Below, piece by piece: positions 1 through 7,729 of a stretch of 9,613 nt of DNA; within the stretch, counting starts at the first letter, position 1; each line of letters opens with the position of its first letter. Below the pieces are notes generated by a model. It saw only the letters and a program-made list of their open reading frames with translations. It did no database searches and was not told the DNA's origin. Both the position numbers and the translations under genes were made by a program. The stretch is from Ignavibacteria bacterium. Its GTDB lineage: Bacteria; Bacteroidota; Ignavibacteria; Ignavibacteriales; Melioribacteraceae. The stretch lies in contig DSBF01000114.1 in assembly GCA_011049495.1 (NCBI GenBank), forward strand, positions 1 to 9,613. The letters run 5' to 3'.

Positions 1-2490
1 CCTTAAAATTCTTTCCAATTGTTCTTCATTTTCTACTAATACTTCGCGAGCTTTACTGCCTTCGGAAGGTCCCACAACACCTGCTTGCTCAAGTTGATCT
101 ACAATTCTTGCGGCTCTTGCATATCCTAATTTTAATCTGCGCTGAAGCAATGATACCGAACCCTGCTGATGACGTACAATTAAACGAGCTGCCTCGTCAA
201 ACATATCATCCAAATCGGTAATAAAATTTGAATTCGATTTACTCTTCTTTTCAAACATTGAAGGCAGCATAAATCTTTTGCTGTATCCGTCTTGCACGTA
301 AATAAATTTTGTTATCTCTTCAATTTCATCTGAAGTAATAAAAGCATTTTGAATACGAATCGGTTTCGGCATACCGCCGGGTAAAAAGAGCATATCGCCT
401 CTGCCGAGCAATTGTTCCGCACCGTTCATATCGAGTATCGTCCTTGAATCAATTTTAGTTGCAACTTGATACGCGATACGTGCACTGAAGTTTGCTTTGA
501 TTACACCCGTAATAACATTAACCGATGGTCTTTGTGTTGCAACTATTAAATGAATACCGACTGCTCTTGCAAGCTGGGCAAGTCTTGCTATCGGTTCTTC
601 AACTTCTTTACCGGACGTCATCATTAAATCTGCTAATTCGTCGATAACTACAATTATATACGGCATTTTATAATGCTTCATAGAATCGGAATCTTTTGGT
701 TTGCGTTTCGGATCCGTTACTCTTGCGTTGTAATCAACAATATTTCGAACACCTATCTTCGCAAGTTTATCGTAACGTTTCTCCATTTCGAATTCTACGG
801 CTTTGAGAACAAGCAATGCATTTTGCGGATTGGTTATTATTTCTTCTTCAATATCGGGCGAAACCGCTAAGTAATGCCGGTTAAGTCTTTTATAAAATGA
901 GAGTTCAATTTTTTTCGGATCGATAATAACAAATTTTATTTCGGAAGGATGTTTGGCATAAATTAAGCTTATCAATATCATATTAATGCCGACGCTCTTA
1001 CCAGACCCGGTTGAACCGGCAATAAGCAAATGCGGCATTGTTGCTAAGTCGGTAATATATACATCGCCGGAAATAGTTTTTCCTAATGCGAGGGGAAGTT
1101 CTGCTTTGCTTTCTTTGAGCTTAGCAATTACAGAGCGAGCTTTCACAATTTGCGACTGAGCATTTGGAATCTCAACACCGATGGCACTTTTACCGGGAAT
1201 CGGTGCAATTATTCGAATACCTCTTGCTGCAAGAGCTAATGCAATGTCATGTTCCAAACTTACAATTCTACTTATCTTAACACCCGGGGCTGGAACAATT
1301 TCATAAAGAGTTACAACCGGTCCAGGCGTTACGGAAATATCCTCAATTGCTATATCGAACAATGCTAATTTCTCTTTTAGAAGTTCGGCATTGTGTTTTA
1401 ATTCATCTTCGGATATTTGAACTTCTGTTTCCTTTGGAACTTCAAGATGACTTAATTTTGGCGGGTCATAGTTAATTTCTTCTTCCCATTGCTCAGGAAG
1501 TTTCTCTTCTTCCATCTTATCAATTACGGGATCACTATCTTCTTCAGCTTTTTCTTTTTCGGTTTTGGGTTTATCTTCCTTCACTACATAAGGATCTTCT
1601 ACCTTTGAATCTTCTTCAATTATTCCTTCCGGCTCATCTTTTTGAAGAATACGGATTTTTGTTTCCGGTGTTTCAATAACTTCTTCCATTTCGATTTTAC
1701 CCGGTGTAAATCCGGCTTCAATCTCATCAGGCTTTTGTCTTAATTTTTTAATTTTCTCTAAATTACTCTCAGTCTCTATTTCATCAACCGGCTTATTAAT
1801 ACGTACACTTTCTTTTGATTCGGACTTTTCTTTCTTCTCAAATGTTTCAATCCACAATTTTTTGAAGAATTCTAAAATTGGTGTGAACTTTATATCAAAG
1901 GAAATAATAAGTGTAATTATGGTCGCAGTAATTAAAAATATTAGTCCGCCTAAACCGCCCAATAAATTTCCAAGTAAGTTTCCGAAGAAATCACCGATTT
2001 TACCGGAGAACTCTCCACTCTCATGAAGCAAATTAAATTCGGGTGCATTGCGAAGTAAACCAAAGAAAGCAGAAAAGATTAATCCGATAACAATAAAAAA
2101 GTTGGAGAGATAAAGCGCTGTTTTTGTTTCTTCATTTCTAAGAACCGTATAACCCCAAATAAACATTATAACAGGGAAAATAATTGAAGCAAATCCAATA
2201 GTTGAGTAAATAAGAAAATAAGAAATGTGGGCACCAAAAATTCCAAGCCAATTACTAATTCCGCTTATACGTTTGCTGAATTCGGGACTGGGACTGAATA
2301 CTTTAATAAAATCTCCCATTCCACCCAACAATGATTGGTCATTTTTAGAGAAAGAAAGAATGCTCAAAAATATCAGCATTGCCAGAACGGTAAGTACCAA
2401 TCCAAAGAGTTTTTTCTTTTTCTCAACGGAAATAATAAAATAGTTATTATCGTTTTGTTTTGCACTCTGTTTTGGTTTACGTTTTGCCAT
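1..2490 (-). CDS. ftsK: DNA translocase FtsK, 3' end cut by window edge
   Basis: Septum-anchored ATPase that pumps double-stranded DNA during cell division to clear and segregate chromosome ends. The frame is open for 830 codons from the ATG at 2490 to base 1 with no stop. The visible end (REVLVENEEQLERIL) matches the usual C-terminus, so only a few residues should be missing. Four hydrophobic segments (about residues 29-47, 88-117, 125-146 and 176-200) form the membrane domain. A charged Glu/Lys-rich linker follows (about 212-345), then the motor: Walker A GSTGSGKS at 492-499 and Walker B IIVVIDELADLMM at 612-624. A winged-helix gamma domain (about 755-815, containing GYARAARIVDQLEQAG) normally reads DNA orientation and contacts XerD. 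The start lies 7 bases after the comB-like stop and has no Shine-Dalgarno. The first residues are Lys-rich and cytoplasmic, as expected. Identification is firm; only the exact end is unseen. Confidence 0.96.
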   Translation of the reverse strand, partial: MAKRKPKQSAKQNDNNYFIISVEKKKKLFGLVLTVLAMLIFLSILSFSKNDQSLLGGMGDFIKVFSPSPEFSKRISGISNWLGIFGAHISYFLIYSTIGFASIIFPVIMFIWGYTVLRNEETKTALYLSNFFIVIGLIFSAFFGLLRNAPEFNLLHESGEFSGKIGDFFGNLLGNLLGGLGGLIFLITATIITLIISFDIKFTPILEFFKKLWIETFEKKEKSESKESVRINKPVDEIETESNLEKIKKLRQKPDEIEAGFTPGKIEMEEVIETPETKIRILQKDEPEGIIEEDSKVEDPYVVKEDKPKTEKEKAEEDSDPVIDKMEEEKLPEQWEEEINYDPPKLSHLEVPKETEVQISEDELKHNAELLKEKLALFDIAIEDISVTPGPVVTLYEIVPAPGVKISRIVSLEHDIALALAARGIRIIAPIPGKSAIGVEIPNAQSQIVKARSVIAKLKESKAELPLALGKTISGDVYITDLATMPHLLIAGSTGSGKSVGINMILISLIYAKHPSEIKFVIIDPKKIELSFYKRLNRHYLAVSPDIEEEIITNPQNALLVLKAVEFEMEKRYDKLAKIGVRNIVDYNARVTDPKRKPKDSDSMKHYKMPYIIVVIDELADLMMTSGKEVEEPIARLAQLARAVGIHLIVATQRPSVNVITGVIKANFSARIAYQVATKIDSRTILDMNGAEQLLGRGDMLFLPGGMPKPIRIQNAFITSDEIEEITKFIYVQDGYSKRFMLPSMFEKKSKSNSNFITDLDDMFDEAARLIVRHQQGSVSLLQRRLKLGYARAARIVDQLEQAGVVGPSEGSKAREVLVENEEQLERILR

Positions 2491-2497
2491 TTTGTAG

Positions 2498-3235
2498 TTA
2501 AGCCGGCTGCTCGTTTACTAATTTTTTAATAACACCATCTTTGTAAGAAGGAATGACATCACTCTTAGAAAGTTTAGCACAAAAAGAAATATCTTCCTTA
2601 AATCCATTATCAATCAATTTTCTTCCGTGTTCCGATTCAGAAAACATTTTAGTAATACTTCTACCGAACGATTTATTAAGCGCTATACTTGCTCTTGCAG
2701 AATCAGTGAGTTCCGCATCTTCTTTTATTTTAATTATTTCGGTAATAAGTTTACCGGCGCACACTGTATCTTCAAGACTAAATCTGCCGTTATCACCTGC
2801 ACAAAGAATTTCAAAATCTTTATTCATCTCAACGATATAATTTGCAACCGCGGTTAGATTATAAAATGAACACGTAATTAAATTTTCGGAAAACTTTGCT
2901 CTTACAATCGCCTTTGTTCCGTTCGTTGTGTAGAGTATAATTGATTTTCCATCAACAACTTCCTTAACATATTCTAAGGGTGAATTACCGAGATTAAAAC
3001 CGTCGATTTTTTTTGAATTTCTTTCGCCTCCAAGAAGTCTATGACCGCCGAATGCATCACCGGAGATCTTCATTGCAAATTCAATTGTACCAACCGGAAT
3101 AATTTCTTTAGCCCCGTTATCAAGAGCAGCAGAAATTATGGTTGTTGCACGAAGCACATCGATTACAACAGTATTTTTACCTGCGAAGTACATTTCTTCC
3201 GCATTTAACGGAGAAAGTAAAACATTAATTTTCAT
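2498..3235 (-). CDS. comB: 2-phosphosulfolactate phosphatase family protein (ComB-like)
   Basis: A 245-residue protein of the ComB family, whose characterised archaeal member removes phosphate from 2-phosphosulfolactate in coenzyme M synthesis using Mg2+. Family motifs appear in order: VVIDVLRATT at about 23-32, GGERN at 69-73, GNSPLEY at 83-89, TTNGTKA at 103-109, and CAGDNGRFSLEDTVCAG at 145-161. Length is normal for the family and no key motif looks lost. The ATG at 3235 is 2 bases after the gcvT stop, so translation is probably coupled; the ftsK start follows 7 bases after its own stop. Family membership is strong. The substrate is uncertain: bacteria outside the coenzyme M pathway often carry this gene, and nothing else here suggests sulfolactate metabolism. 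A soluble cytoplasmic phosphatase acting on another phospho-acid is equally possible. Confidence 0.88.
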   Translation of the reverse strand: MKINVLLSPLNAEEMYFAGKNTVVIDVLRATTIISAALDNGAKEIIPVGTIEFAMKISGDAFGGHRLLGGERNSKKIDGFNLGNSPLEYVKEVVDGKSIILYTTNGTKAIVRAKFSENLITCSFYNLTAVANYIVEMNKDFEILCAGDNGRFSLEDTVCAGKLITEIIKIKEDAELTDSARASIALNKSFGRSITKMFSESEHGRKLIDNGFKEDISFCAKLSKSDVIPSYKDGVIKKLVNEQPA

Positions 3236-3237
3236 AT

Positions 3238-4323
3238 TTATTTCACCACAAATGGTAGTTTAACAATTACCGCCGGTATTTCTTTGTCTCTAATCATAAA
3301 GTTAACTGTGTTCCCCTCTAAAGCATAATCTTTTTGCACATATCCAAGAGCAATCGGTTTATTTAAAATCGGGCTTACCGTACCGCTTGTTACATTACCA
3401 ATTTTATTTCCATCAACTGTTATATCATAGCCGTGTCTCGGGAAGGCTTTCTCTTCTGTAGTTATCGGAACAAGTTTTCTTTTAACACCTTCTTCTTTTA
3501 CCTTAAGTAAAACTTCTCGACCGATAAACTCTCCTTTTTTCAATTTTGTAATCCAACCTAAACCTGCTTCAAGAGGATTTGTTGTTTGGTCGATATCGTT
3601 TCCGTAAAGACAATAACCCATTTCTAAACGAAGTGAATCACGAGCACCTAAGCCGGTTGGTTTAATACCAAATTCTTCACCGGCATCAAAAACGGCATTC
3701 CAAATTTTTTCTGCAACAGATTCATCCCCTTTGAAATAAAGTTCATATCCTAATTCACCTGTGTAACCGGTTCTTGAAAGTATCATTTCCACACCGGCAA
3801 CTTTGGTTTTAAGAAAGTGATAATACTCAAGATTCTCAATTGATTCGGATGTAATTTTTTGAATAACTTTCATTGCTTCGGGACCTTGAACTGCAAGCAG
3901 GGAATATTCGTCGCTTTCATCAATTAATTGAACACCAAATTTATTATTCTTATTCATCCACTCGAAGTCTTTATCTTTATTGGAAGCATTAACAACAAGC
4001 AAATATTCTGCATCGGAAATTTTGTAAACTAAAAGATCGTCAACAATACCGGCGTCTTCATAACACATTGCAGAATATTGAACTCTGCCGTTTTCTAATT
4101 TGGATGCATCATTTGTAGTTACATATTGCACAAAATCCAATGCATTTTCTCCGCGCACAAATATCTCTCCCATATGAGATACATCAAAAACTCCGACTGA
4201 TGTTCTCACAGTTTTGTGTTCGTCTATAATTGACGAATACTGAACCGGCATTTGATAACCGGCAAAGTCAACTATTTTTGCTCCTAATTTTTTATGAACT
4301 TCATAAAATTTTGTTTTTTTCAT
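3238..4323 (-). CDS. gcvT: Aminomethyltransferase, glycine cleavage T protein
   Basis: The T protein of the glycine cleavage system takes the aminomethyl group from lipoylated H protein, passes the one-carbon unit to tetrahydrofolate as 5,10-methylene-THF, and releases ammonia. The product from the ATG at 4323 is 361 residues, normal for GcvT. It opens with KKTKFYEVHKKLGAKIVDF, as family members do. Folate-domain signatures follow: DVSHMGE at 47-53, EDAGIVDDL at 89-97 with the conserved Asp pair at 95-96, NASN at 112-115, SRTGYTGELGYEL, and GLGARDSLRLEMGYCLYG near 224-241. The C-terminal barrel is complete. An in-frame TTG at 4344 would add seven residues, but the ATG has AGGT six bases upstream, the TTG has no such sequence, and the family begins at the ATG. 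The gene stands apart from gcvH and gcvP, which must lie elsewhere. The leader (39 bases from the previous stop) is too short for a glycine riboswitch. Confidence 0.96.
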   Translation of the reverse strand: MKKTKFYEVHKKLGAKIVDFAGYQMPVQYSSIIDEHKTVRTSVGVFDVSHMGEIFVRGENALDFVQYVTTNDASKLENGRVQYSAMCYEDAGIVDDLLVYKISDAEYLLVVNASNKDKDFEWMNKNNKFGVQLIDESDEYSLLAVQGPEAMKVIQKITSESIENLEYYHFLKTKVAGVEMILSRTGYTGELGYELYFKGDESVAEKIWNAVFDAGEEFGIKPTGLGARDSLRLEMGYCLYGNDIDQTTNPLEAGLGWITKLKKGEFIGREVLLKVKEEGVKRKLVPITTEEKAFPRHGYDITVDGNKIGNVTSGTVSPILNKPIALGYVQKDYALEGNTVNFMIRDKEIPAVIVKLPFVVK

Positions 4324-4362
4324 ATCAAGACCTATGATTGACAAAAATTAGATTTTCGTGAT

Positions 4363-5007
4363 CTATTGATTAAGTTTTTTCCAATCGCTTAAGAATTTTT
4401 CCAAACCTAAATCCGTTAAAGGATGATTGAATAATTTATCGATTACGGCAAACGGCATAGTTGCAACATGTGCTCCCATTCTTGCTGCCTCAACTAAATG
4501 AAGAGGATGACGAATACTTGCAACTAATACTTGCGTCGGGTAACCGTAATTTTCATAAATCTGAATAATATCATAAATAAGATCCATCCCTTCATGGCTG
4601 ATATCATCTAATCTTCCGACAAACGGACTGATATAAGTTGCGCCTGCTTTTGCAGCCAACAATGCTTGTGATGGAGAGAAACACAAAGTAACATTAGTTT
4701 TAATTCCATCTTCCGAAAGTGTTTTTACCGCTTTTAATCCTTCGCGAATTAAAGGAACTTTAATAACAATATTTTTATGAATTTTTGAAAGTTCATAGGC
4801 TTCTTTAATAATACCTTCGTAATCTGTTGAAACAACTTCCGCACTAATTGGTCCATCAACAATCTTAACTATTTCTTCAAGAAGTTCGATAAAGTTTCTT
4901 CCCTCTTTTGCAACAAGAGAAGGATTAGTAGTAACGCCGTCTAAAATTCCTAAACTTGCAGCTTCCTTAATCTCATTAATATTAGCGGTGTCGATAAAAA
5001 ATTTCAT
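4363..5007 (-). CDS. tal: Transaldolase, small TalC/Fsa-type
   Basis: A 214-residue class I aldolase of the small transaldolase / fructose-6-phosphate aldolase family, acting in the cytoplasmic non-oxidative pentose phosphate pathway. The N-terminus MKFFIDTANINEIKEA and the GVTTNPSLVAKEG loop (about 24-36) are hallmarks. The Schiff-base lysine is K83 in NIVIKVPL. TNVTLCFSPSQALLAAKAGA, SPFVGRLDD and VLVASIRHPLHLVEAARMGAHVATMP complete the barrel. Two residues bear on function: E57 (in ISAEVVS) and F129 (in SPFVGR) match the transaldolase type, whereas E. coli fructose-6-phosphate aldolase has Gln and Tyr at these places. I therefore favour transaldolase. It starts 15 bases after the rng stop, with AGGAA six bases before the ATG. 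It has no obvious functional link with its neighbours. Confidence 0.95.
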   Translation of the reverse strand: MKFFIDTANINEIKEAASLGILDGVTTNPSLVAKEGRNFIELLEEIVKIVDGPISAEVVSTDYEGIIKEAYELSKIHKNIVIKVPLIREGLKAVKTLSEDGIKTNVTLCFSPSQALLAAKAGATYISPFVGRLDDISHEGMDLIYDIIQIYENYGYPTQVLVASIRHPLHLVEAARMGAHVATMPFAVIDKLFNHPLTDLGLEKFLSDWKKLNQ

Positions 5008-5013
5008 CTTAAT

Positions 5014-5018
5014 TTCCT
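5014..5018 (-). promoter_or_regulatory. Ribosome binding site of the transaldolase gene
   Basis: AGGAA inside an A-rich stretch lies six bases upstream of the ATG at 5007, in the short rng-transaldolase gap. It is the clearest Shine-Dalgarno-like site in the window; dusB, rng and ftsK have none that I can see. Its function is inferred from position only. Confidence 0.5.
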
Positions 5019-5022
5019 TTTT

Positions 5023-6582
5023 TTATTTTACATTCTCTGTAATTTCTTTTTCTGTTACGGCTGAAATAAATTGATATTCCTGAGGACTCATTTTATTATC
5101 CTCAATAAGCTTTAGTTTTATAAAATACTTTGACTGCAGCTTAAACAGAGTCGAGAATAAACCTTCTTTTAATTTTGCACCAAGTGAAGGGTGAACTTTT
5201 AGAATCAGCTTTTTTTCGTTTCCGCTATTCTTATATTTTTTAATCCAATCTTCAATTTCGTGAATCATGTGTGATTTCTTTGTCAACAGCCCTGTACCAA
5301 GACAATAAGGACAAACTTCGTTAACCGACTGCATAATATTTTCACGGACTCTTTGACGTGTAATCTGCATTAAACCGAAATCCGTCATTGGAAGCATAGC
5401 AATTTTTGCACGATCTTTTTTGAATTCTTTTCTAAGTTCATCGTAGATTTTTTTTCTGTTTTTATCGTCTTCAAGATCAATAAAATCCACAACTATAAGT
5501 CCGCCAATATCCCTAAGCCTAAGTTGTCTTACAATTTCGCGGGCAGCTTCAAGATCTGTTTTAAGTGAATTCAATTCTTGCTCTTTTTTTGCCGCATACC
5601 TGCCAGAGTTAACGTCAATAACAATCATTGCTTCGGTATGTTCAATAACAATGTGACCGCCGCTTGGAAGCTGAACTTTTCTTCCGAGTAATTGTTTTAT
5701 CTGCTCTTCTATTTTAAATGCTTCAAATATTGCTTGGGATTCTTTATAATAAACAACTTTTTCCACAAGTTCGGGCTGAATAAACAGAACATAATCTCTT
5801 ATTTCTTTAAATATTTTCTTTGAGTCAATGAAAACCCTATTAACATCCTCGGTAAATAAATCGCGGATTACGCTTCTTGTAGTTGAGACATCGTTGTATA
5901 GCATTTTGGGGGGTTTGTTACTCTTTGCTTCATCTTCAATTGTTTTCCAGGTTTTTACTAAATACTTCAGATCACTTGCAAGATGTTTTTCGGATTGATC
6001 CTTTGCAGCAGTTCTGATAATAAGTCCGCAATTTGCGGGAAGAATTTCTCTTGCAATTCGTCTTAGTCGTTTCCGCTCTTTGTAATCACTTATTTTTTTT
6101 GAAACACCTATTTTAGTATCAAAAGGAAGCAATACACAAAAACGTCCCGGCAAACTAAGTGATGATGAAACTCTAACGCCTTTATCCTTAACAGGTTCCT
6201 TTATAATTTGAATAAGAATATCCTGCCCTTGATGAAGCTTAGTGGTTGAATGCTCCGGTTTGTGCTGCGGTTTTGTCTGCGGAGATTCGTCATCATCTTC
6301 ATCATCGATGTCTTTATCATCTTCGTCATCTAAAACAGATTGAAGTGCTTCGAGTCTGTCTCCAATATCGGAGAAATGAAGAAAAGCATCATGCTTTAAT
6401 CCGATATCAATAAAGGCAGCTCGTATTCCCGGAAGTACTCTTGCAATTTTACCAAGGTAAATATTGCCGACCATCCTCTGTTTTTCCGGGTTCTCAACAA
6501 AAAAGTCAACTAAATTACCGTCTTCAGTAATAGCAACTCTTGATTGAGAAGAAGAGGAGTTAATTATAATTTCTTTTCTCAT
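5023..6582 (-). CDS. rng: Ribonuclease G (RNase E/G family)
   Basis: Single-strand endoribonuclease for rRNA maturation and mRNA turnover. The 519 residues cover the catalytic region only, with no long C-terminal scaffold, so RNase G fits better than RNase E. The N-terminus MRKEIIINSSSSQSRVAI and the S1 segment (GNIYLGKIARVLPGIRAAFIDIG, then DAFLHFSDI) are typical. The S1 region is interrupted by an acidic stretch at 85-99 (13 of 15 residues Asp or Glu) and a Pro/Gln/His/Lys-rich spacer to about 117. The Mg2+-binding aspartates are D323 (IVIDVNSG) and D366 (VVDFIDL). The zinc-link CPYC is at 424-427. The spacings D323-D366 (43) and D323-C424 (101) equal those of E. coli RNase E D303, D346 and C404. 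The gene begins 16 bases after the dusB stop with no Shine-Dalgarno, and lies one gene away from pnp, another RNA-decay enzyme. Confidence 0.96.
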   Translation of the reverse strand: MRKEIIINSSSSQSRVAITEDGNLVDFFVENPEKQRMVGNIYLGKIARVLPGIRAAFIDIGLKHDAFLHFSDIGDRLEALQSVLDDEDDKDIDDEDDDESPQTKPQHKPEHSTTKLHQGQDILIQIIKEPVKDKGVRVSSSLSLPGRFCVLLPFDTKIGVSKKISDYKERKRLRRIAREILPANCGLIIRTAAKDQSEKHLASDLKYLVKTWKTIEDEAKSNKPPKMLYNDVSTTRSVIRDLFTEDVNRVFIDSKKIFKEIRDYVLFIQPELVEKVVYYKESQAIFEAFKIEEQIKQLLGRKVQLPSGGHIVIEHTEAMIVIDVNSGRYAAKKEQELNSLKTDLEAAREIVRQLRLRDIGGLIVVDFIDLEDDKNRKKIYDELRKEFKKDRAKIAMLPMTDFGLMQITRQRVRENIMQSVNEVCPYCLGTGLLTKKSHMIHEIEDWIKKYKNSGNEKKLILKVHPSLGAKLKEGLFSTLFKLQSKYFIKLKLIEDNKMSPQEYQFISAVTEKEITENVK

Positions 6583-6598
6583 TTATTTTTATTAAACC

Positions 6599-7675
6599 TC
6601 AACCGAAGGACTCCGAAAAAACCGGCTTTTGCACGAGCCAAAAGAGTACCTTCATTTTAAATTTTTGTTGAATAATTTTTTGATCCTCAATGGGATAATT
6701 TTGTAGCTTAATTTTATCGTTGTGCTCATTAATAATGTCAAATATACCGTTTGCAGAATTACATGCCATTAATTTCTCAACAAGATTTGTGATTCCATTA
6801 AAATCTCTGTAATACCAAATAACGTTTTTTTTCATGAAGTTTAAAGCACGGAATTCACCGTATTCTCTAATCAACTTTTTACAATGCTCAATAGCTGTTT
6901 CCGTGATAAGGTTATTACCGGGTGGTCCCGGATCAAAGTTGTTATCTGCTATCGAATTGTATCTTGAAAAAATAAAAGGATTGCCAAGTGCTCCTCTCGC
7001 AATCATCACGGAATCCACGCCGGTTTGTTCTTTCATTTTAATTACGTCTTCCGGAGTGAACACCGAACCATTACCGACAACCGGTATTTTAATTTTACTT
7101 TTTACTTTTGCCAGCCATTCCCAGTTTGCATCCGTATCATACTTATCTTTTTTTGTTCTTGCATGAACAATAATGAATGATGCGCCGTTATCTTCGGCAG
7201 CTTTAGCATTTTCCATAATATTAATTGATTTATCACTACCGCCCAATCTTAGTTTTGCGGAGATGTGTATATTCCCTGCAGCTTTTTTCATATTCGAAAT
7301 AGTTTTTCCGATTAGCTGCGGAGAATCTAACAAACATGCACCCATTTTATGTTTAGTAACATTTTCAACAGGGCAGCCACAATTAATATCTATTACATCA
7401 GGTTTGTATTTAGCAATTTCTTTAACGGCAGACCCGATTAGTTCCGGATCACCACCAAGTAATTGCACACCGATGGGTTTTTCATTTTTATTAAAGGCAA
7501 GGTATCGAAGTGTCTCAAAATCATTTTCAAGCACTCCTTTAGCGCTAACCATCTGAGTAAAGGTTAAACCGGCTCCAAATTTTTTTGCGATTTGACGGAA
7601 GGGGTAGTCCGTTACATCAGCCATCGGAGCAAGGAGCAATCTTTTGGATAAATCAAGTTGACCTATTTGCATCAT
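6599..7675 (-). CDS. dusB: tRNA-dihydrouridine synthase, DusB-like
   Basis: FMN-dependent enzyme that reduces specific uridines in the tRNA D-loop to dihydrouridine using NADPH. The 358-residue product has the TIM-barrel opening LLLAPMADVTDYPFRQIAKK (about 13-32), the FTQMVSAKG loop, and VQLLGG at 70-75. The catalytic cysteine is C101 in INCGCPV. FMN- and RNA-contacting residues appear as K141 (SAKLRLG) and H171 (VHARTKKDKY), with VVGNGSV near 199-205 and MIARGALGNPFIF near 224-236. The helical C-terminal domain carries the family-like KKNVIWYYRDF. Two ATG codons stand in tandem (7675 and 7672); either could be used, and no Shine-Dalgarno separates them. The subfamily (DusB rather than another Dus) is judged by overall resemblance and length. 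It is the first gene after the pnp terminator and probably leads the operon through ftsK. Confidence 0.93.
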   Translation of the reverse strand: MMQIGQLDLSKRLLLAPMADVTDYPFRQIAKKFGAGLTFTQMVSAKGVLENDFETLRYLAFNKNEKPIGVQLLGGDPELIGSAVKEIAKYKPDVIDINCGCPVENVTKHKMGACLLDSPQLIGKTISNMKKAAGNIHISAKLRLGGSDKSINIMENAKAAEDNGASFIIVHARTKKDKYDTDANWEWLAKVKSKIKIPVVGNGSVFTPEDVIKMKEQTGVDSVMIARGALGNPFIFSRYNSIADNNFDPGPPGNNLITETAIEHCKKLIREYGEFRALNFMKKNVIWYYRDFNGITNLVEKLMACNSANGIFDIINEHNDKIKLQNYPIEDQKIIQQKFKMKVLFWLVQKPVFSESFG

Positions 7676-7690
7676 TTCAATTTACGTATA

Positions 7691-7729
7691 ATTAAAACAA
7701 AAAAATGCTGAATACAAGATTCAGCATTT
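7691..7729 (-). terminator. Intrinsic terminator after pnp
   Basis: In the direction of transcription, the arm AAATGCTGAAT (7729-7719), a five-base loop CTTGT, and the arm ATTCAGCATTT (7713-7703) form a perfect 11-bp stem. Seven Ts run from the end of the second arm, then G and four more Ts. The hairpin begins 6 bases after the pnp stop codon and ends 27 bases before the dusB start. The stem is only moderately GC-rich, so it may be leaky and let some pnp transcripts continue into dusB. Confidence 0.85.

Larger units (their letters stand above)
1..7675 (-). other. Probable six-gene operon dusB-rng-tal-gcvT-comB-ftsK
   Basis: Six same-strand genes follow one another with gaps of 16, 15, 39, 2 and 7 bases. 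No terminator-like hairpin appears in these gaps, and the only one seen lies upstream of dusB, after pnp. Co-transcription from a promoter in or before the 60-base pnp-dusB gap is inferred. The operon may continue past the left edge. Internal promoters inside coding sequence cannot be excluded by eye. Confidence 0.65.

Noticed and set aside
673..870. Plus-strand frame of 65 codons rich in Phe, Ile and Tyr.
   Set aside because: It lies opposite the conserved FtsK motor domain between Walker A and Walker B; the composition is what reverse-strand reading of AT-rich coding DNA gives.
2225..2857. Several plus-strand frames of 64 to 95 codons opposite ftsK and the comB-like gene.
   Set aside because: They overlap one another and well-supported minus-strand coding sequence, with no family motif; shadows.
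4324..4362. Glycine riboswitch upstream of gcvT.
   Set aside because: The gap is only 39 bases and lacks the conserved glycine aptamer structure; far too short.
6834..7556. Two plus-strand open frames of 110 and 127 codons opposite dusB.
   Set aside because: They lie entirely antisense to a strongly supported dusB, resemble no family I know, and have the Ser/Leu/Ile-rich look of a shadow frame.
7676..7718. Possible dusB promoter: TTGTAT in the hairpin loop region and TTATAC or TTTAAT further down.
   Set aside because: Spacings of 20 or 15 bases and weak matches are no better than chance in AT-rich DNA, and no clear Bacteroidota-type TAnnTTTG element is seen.
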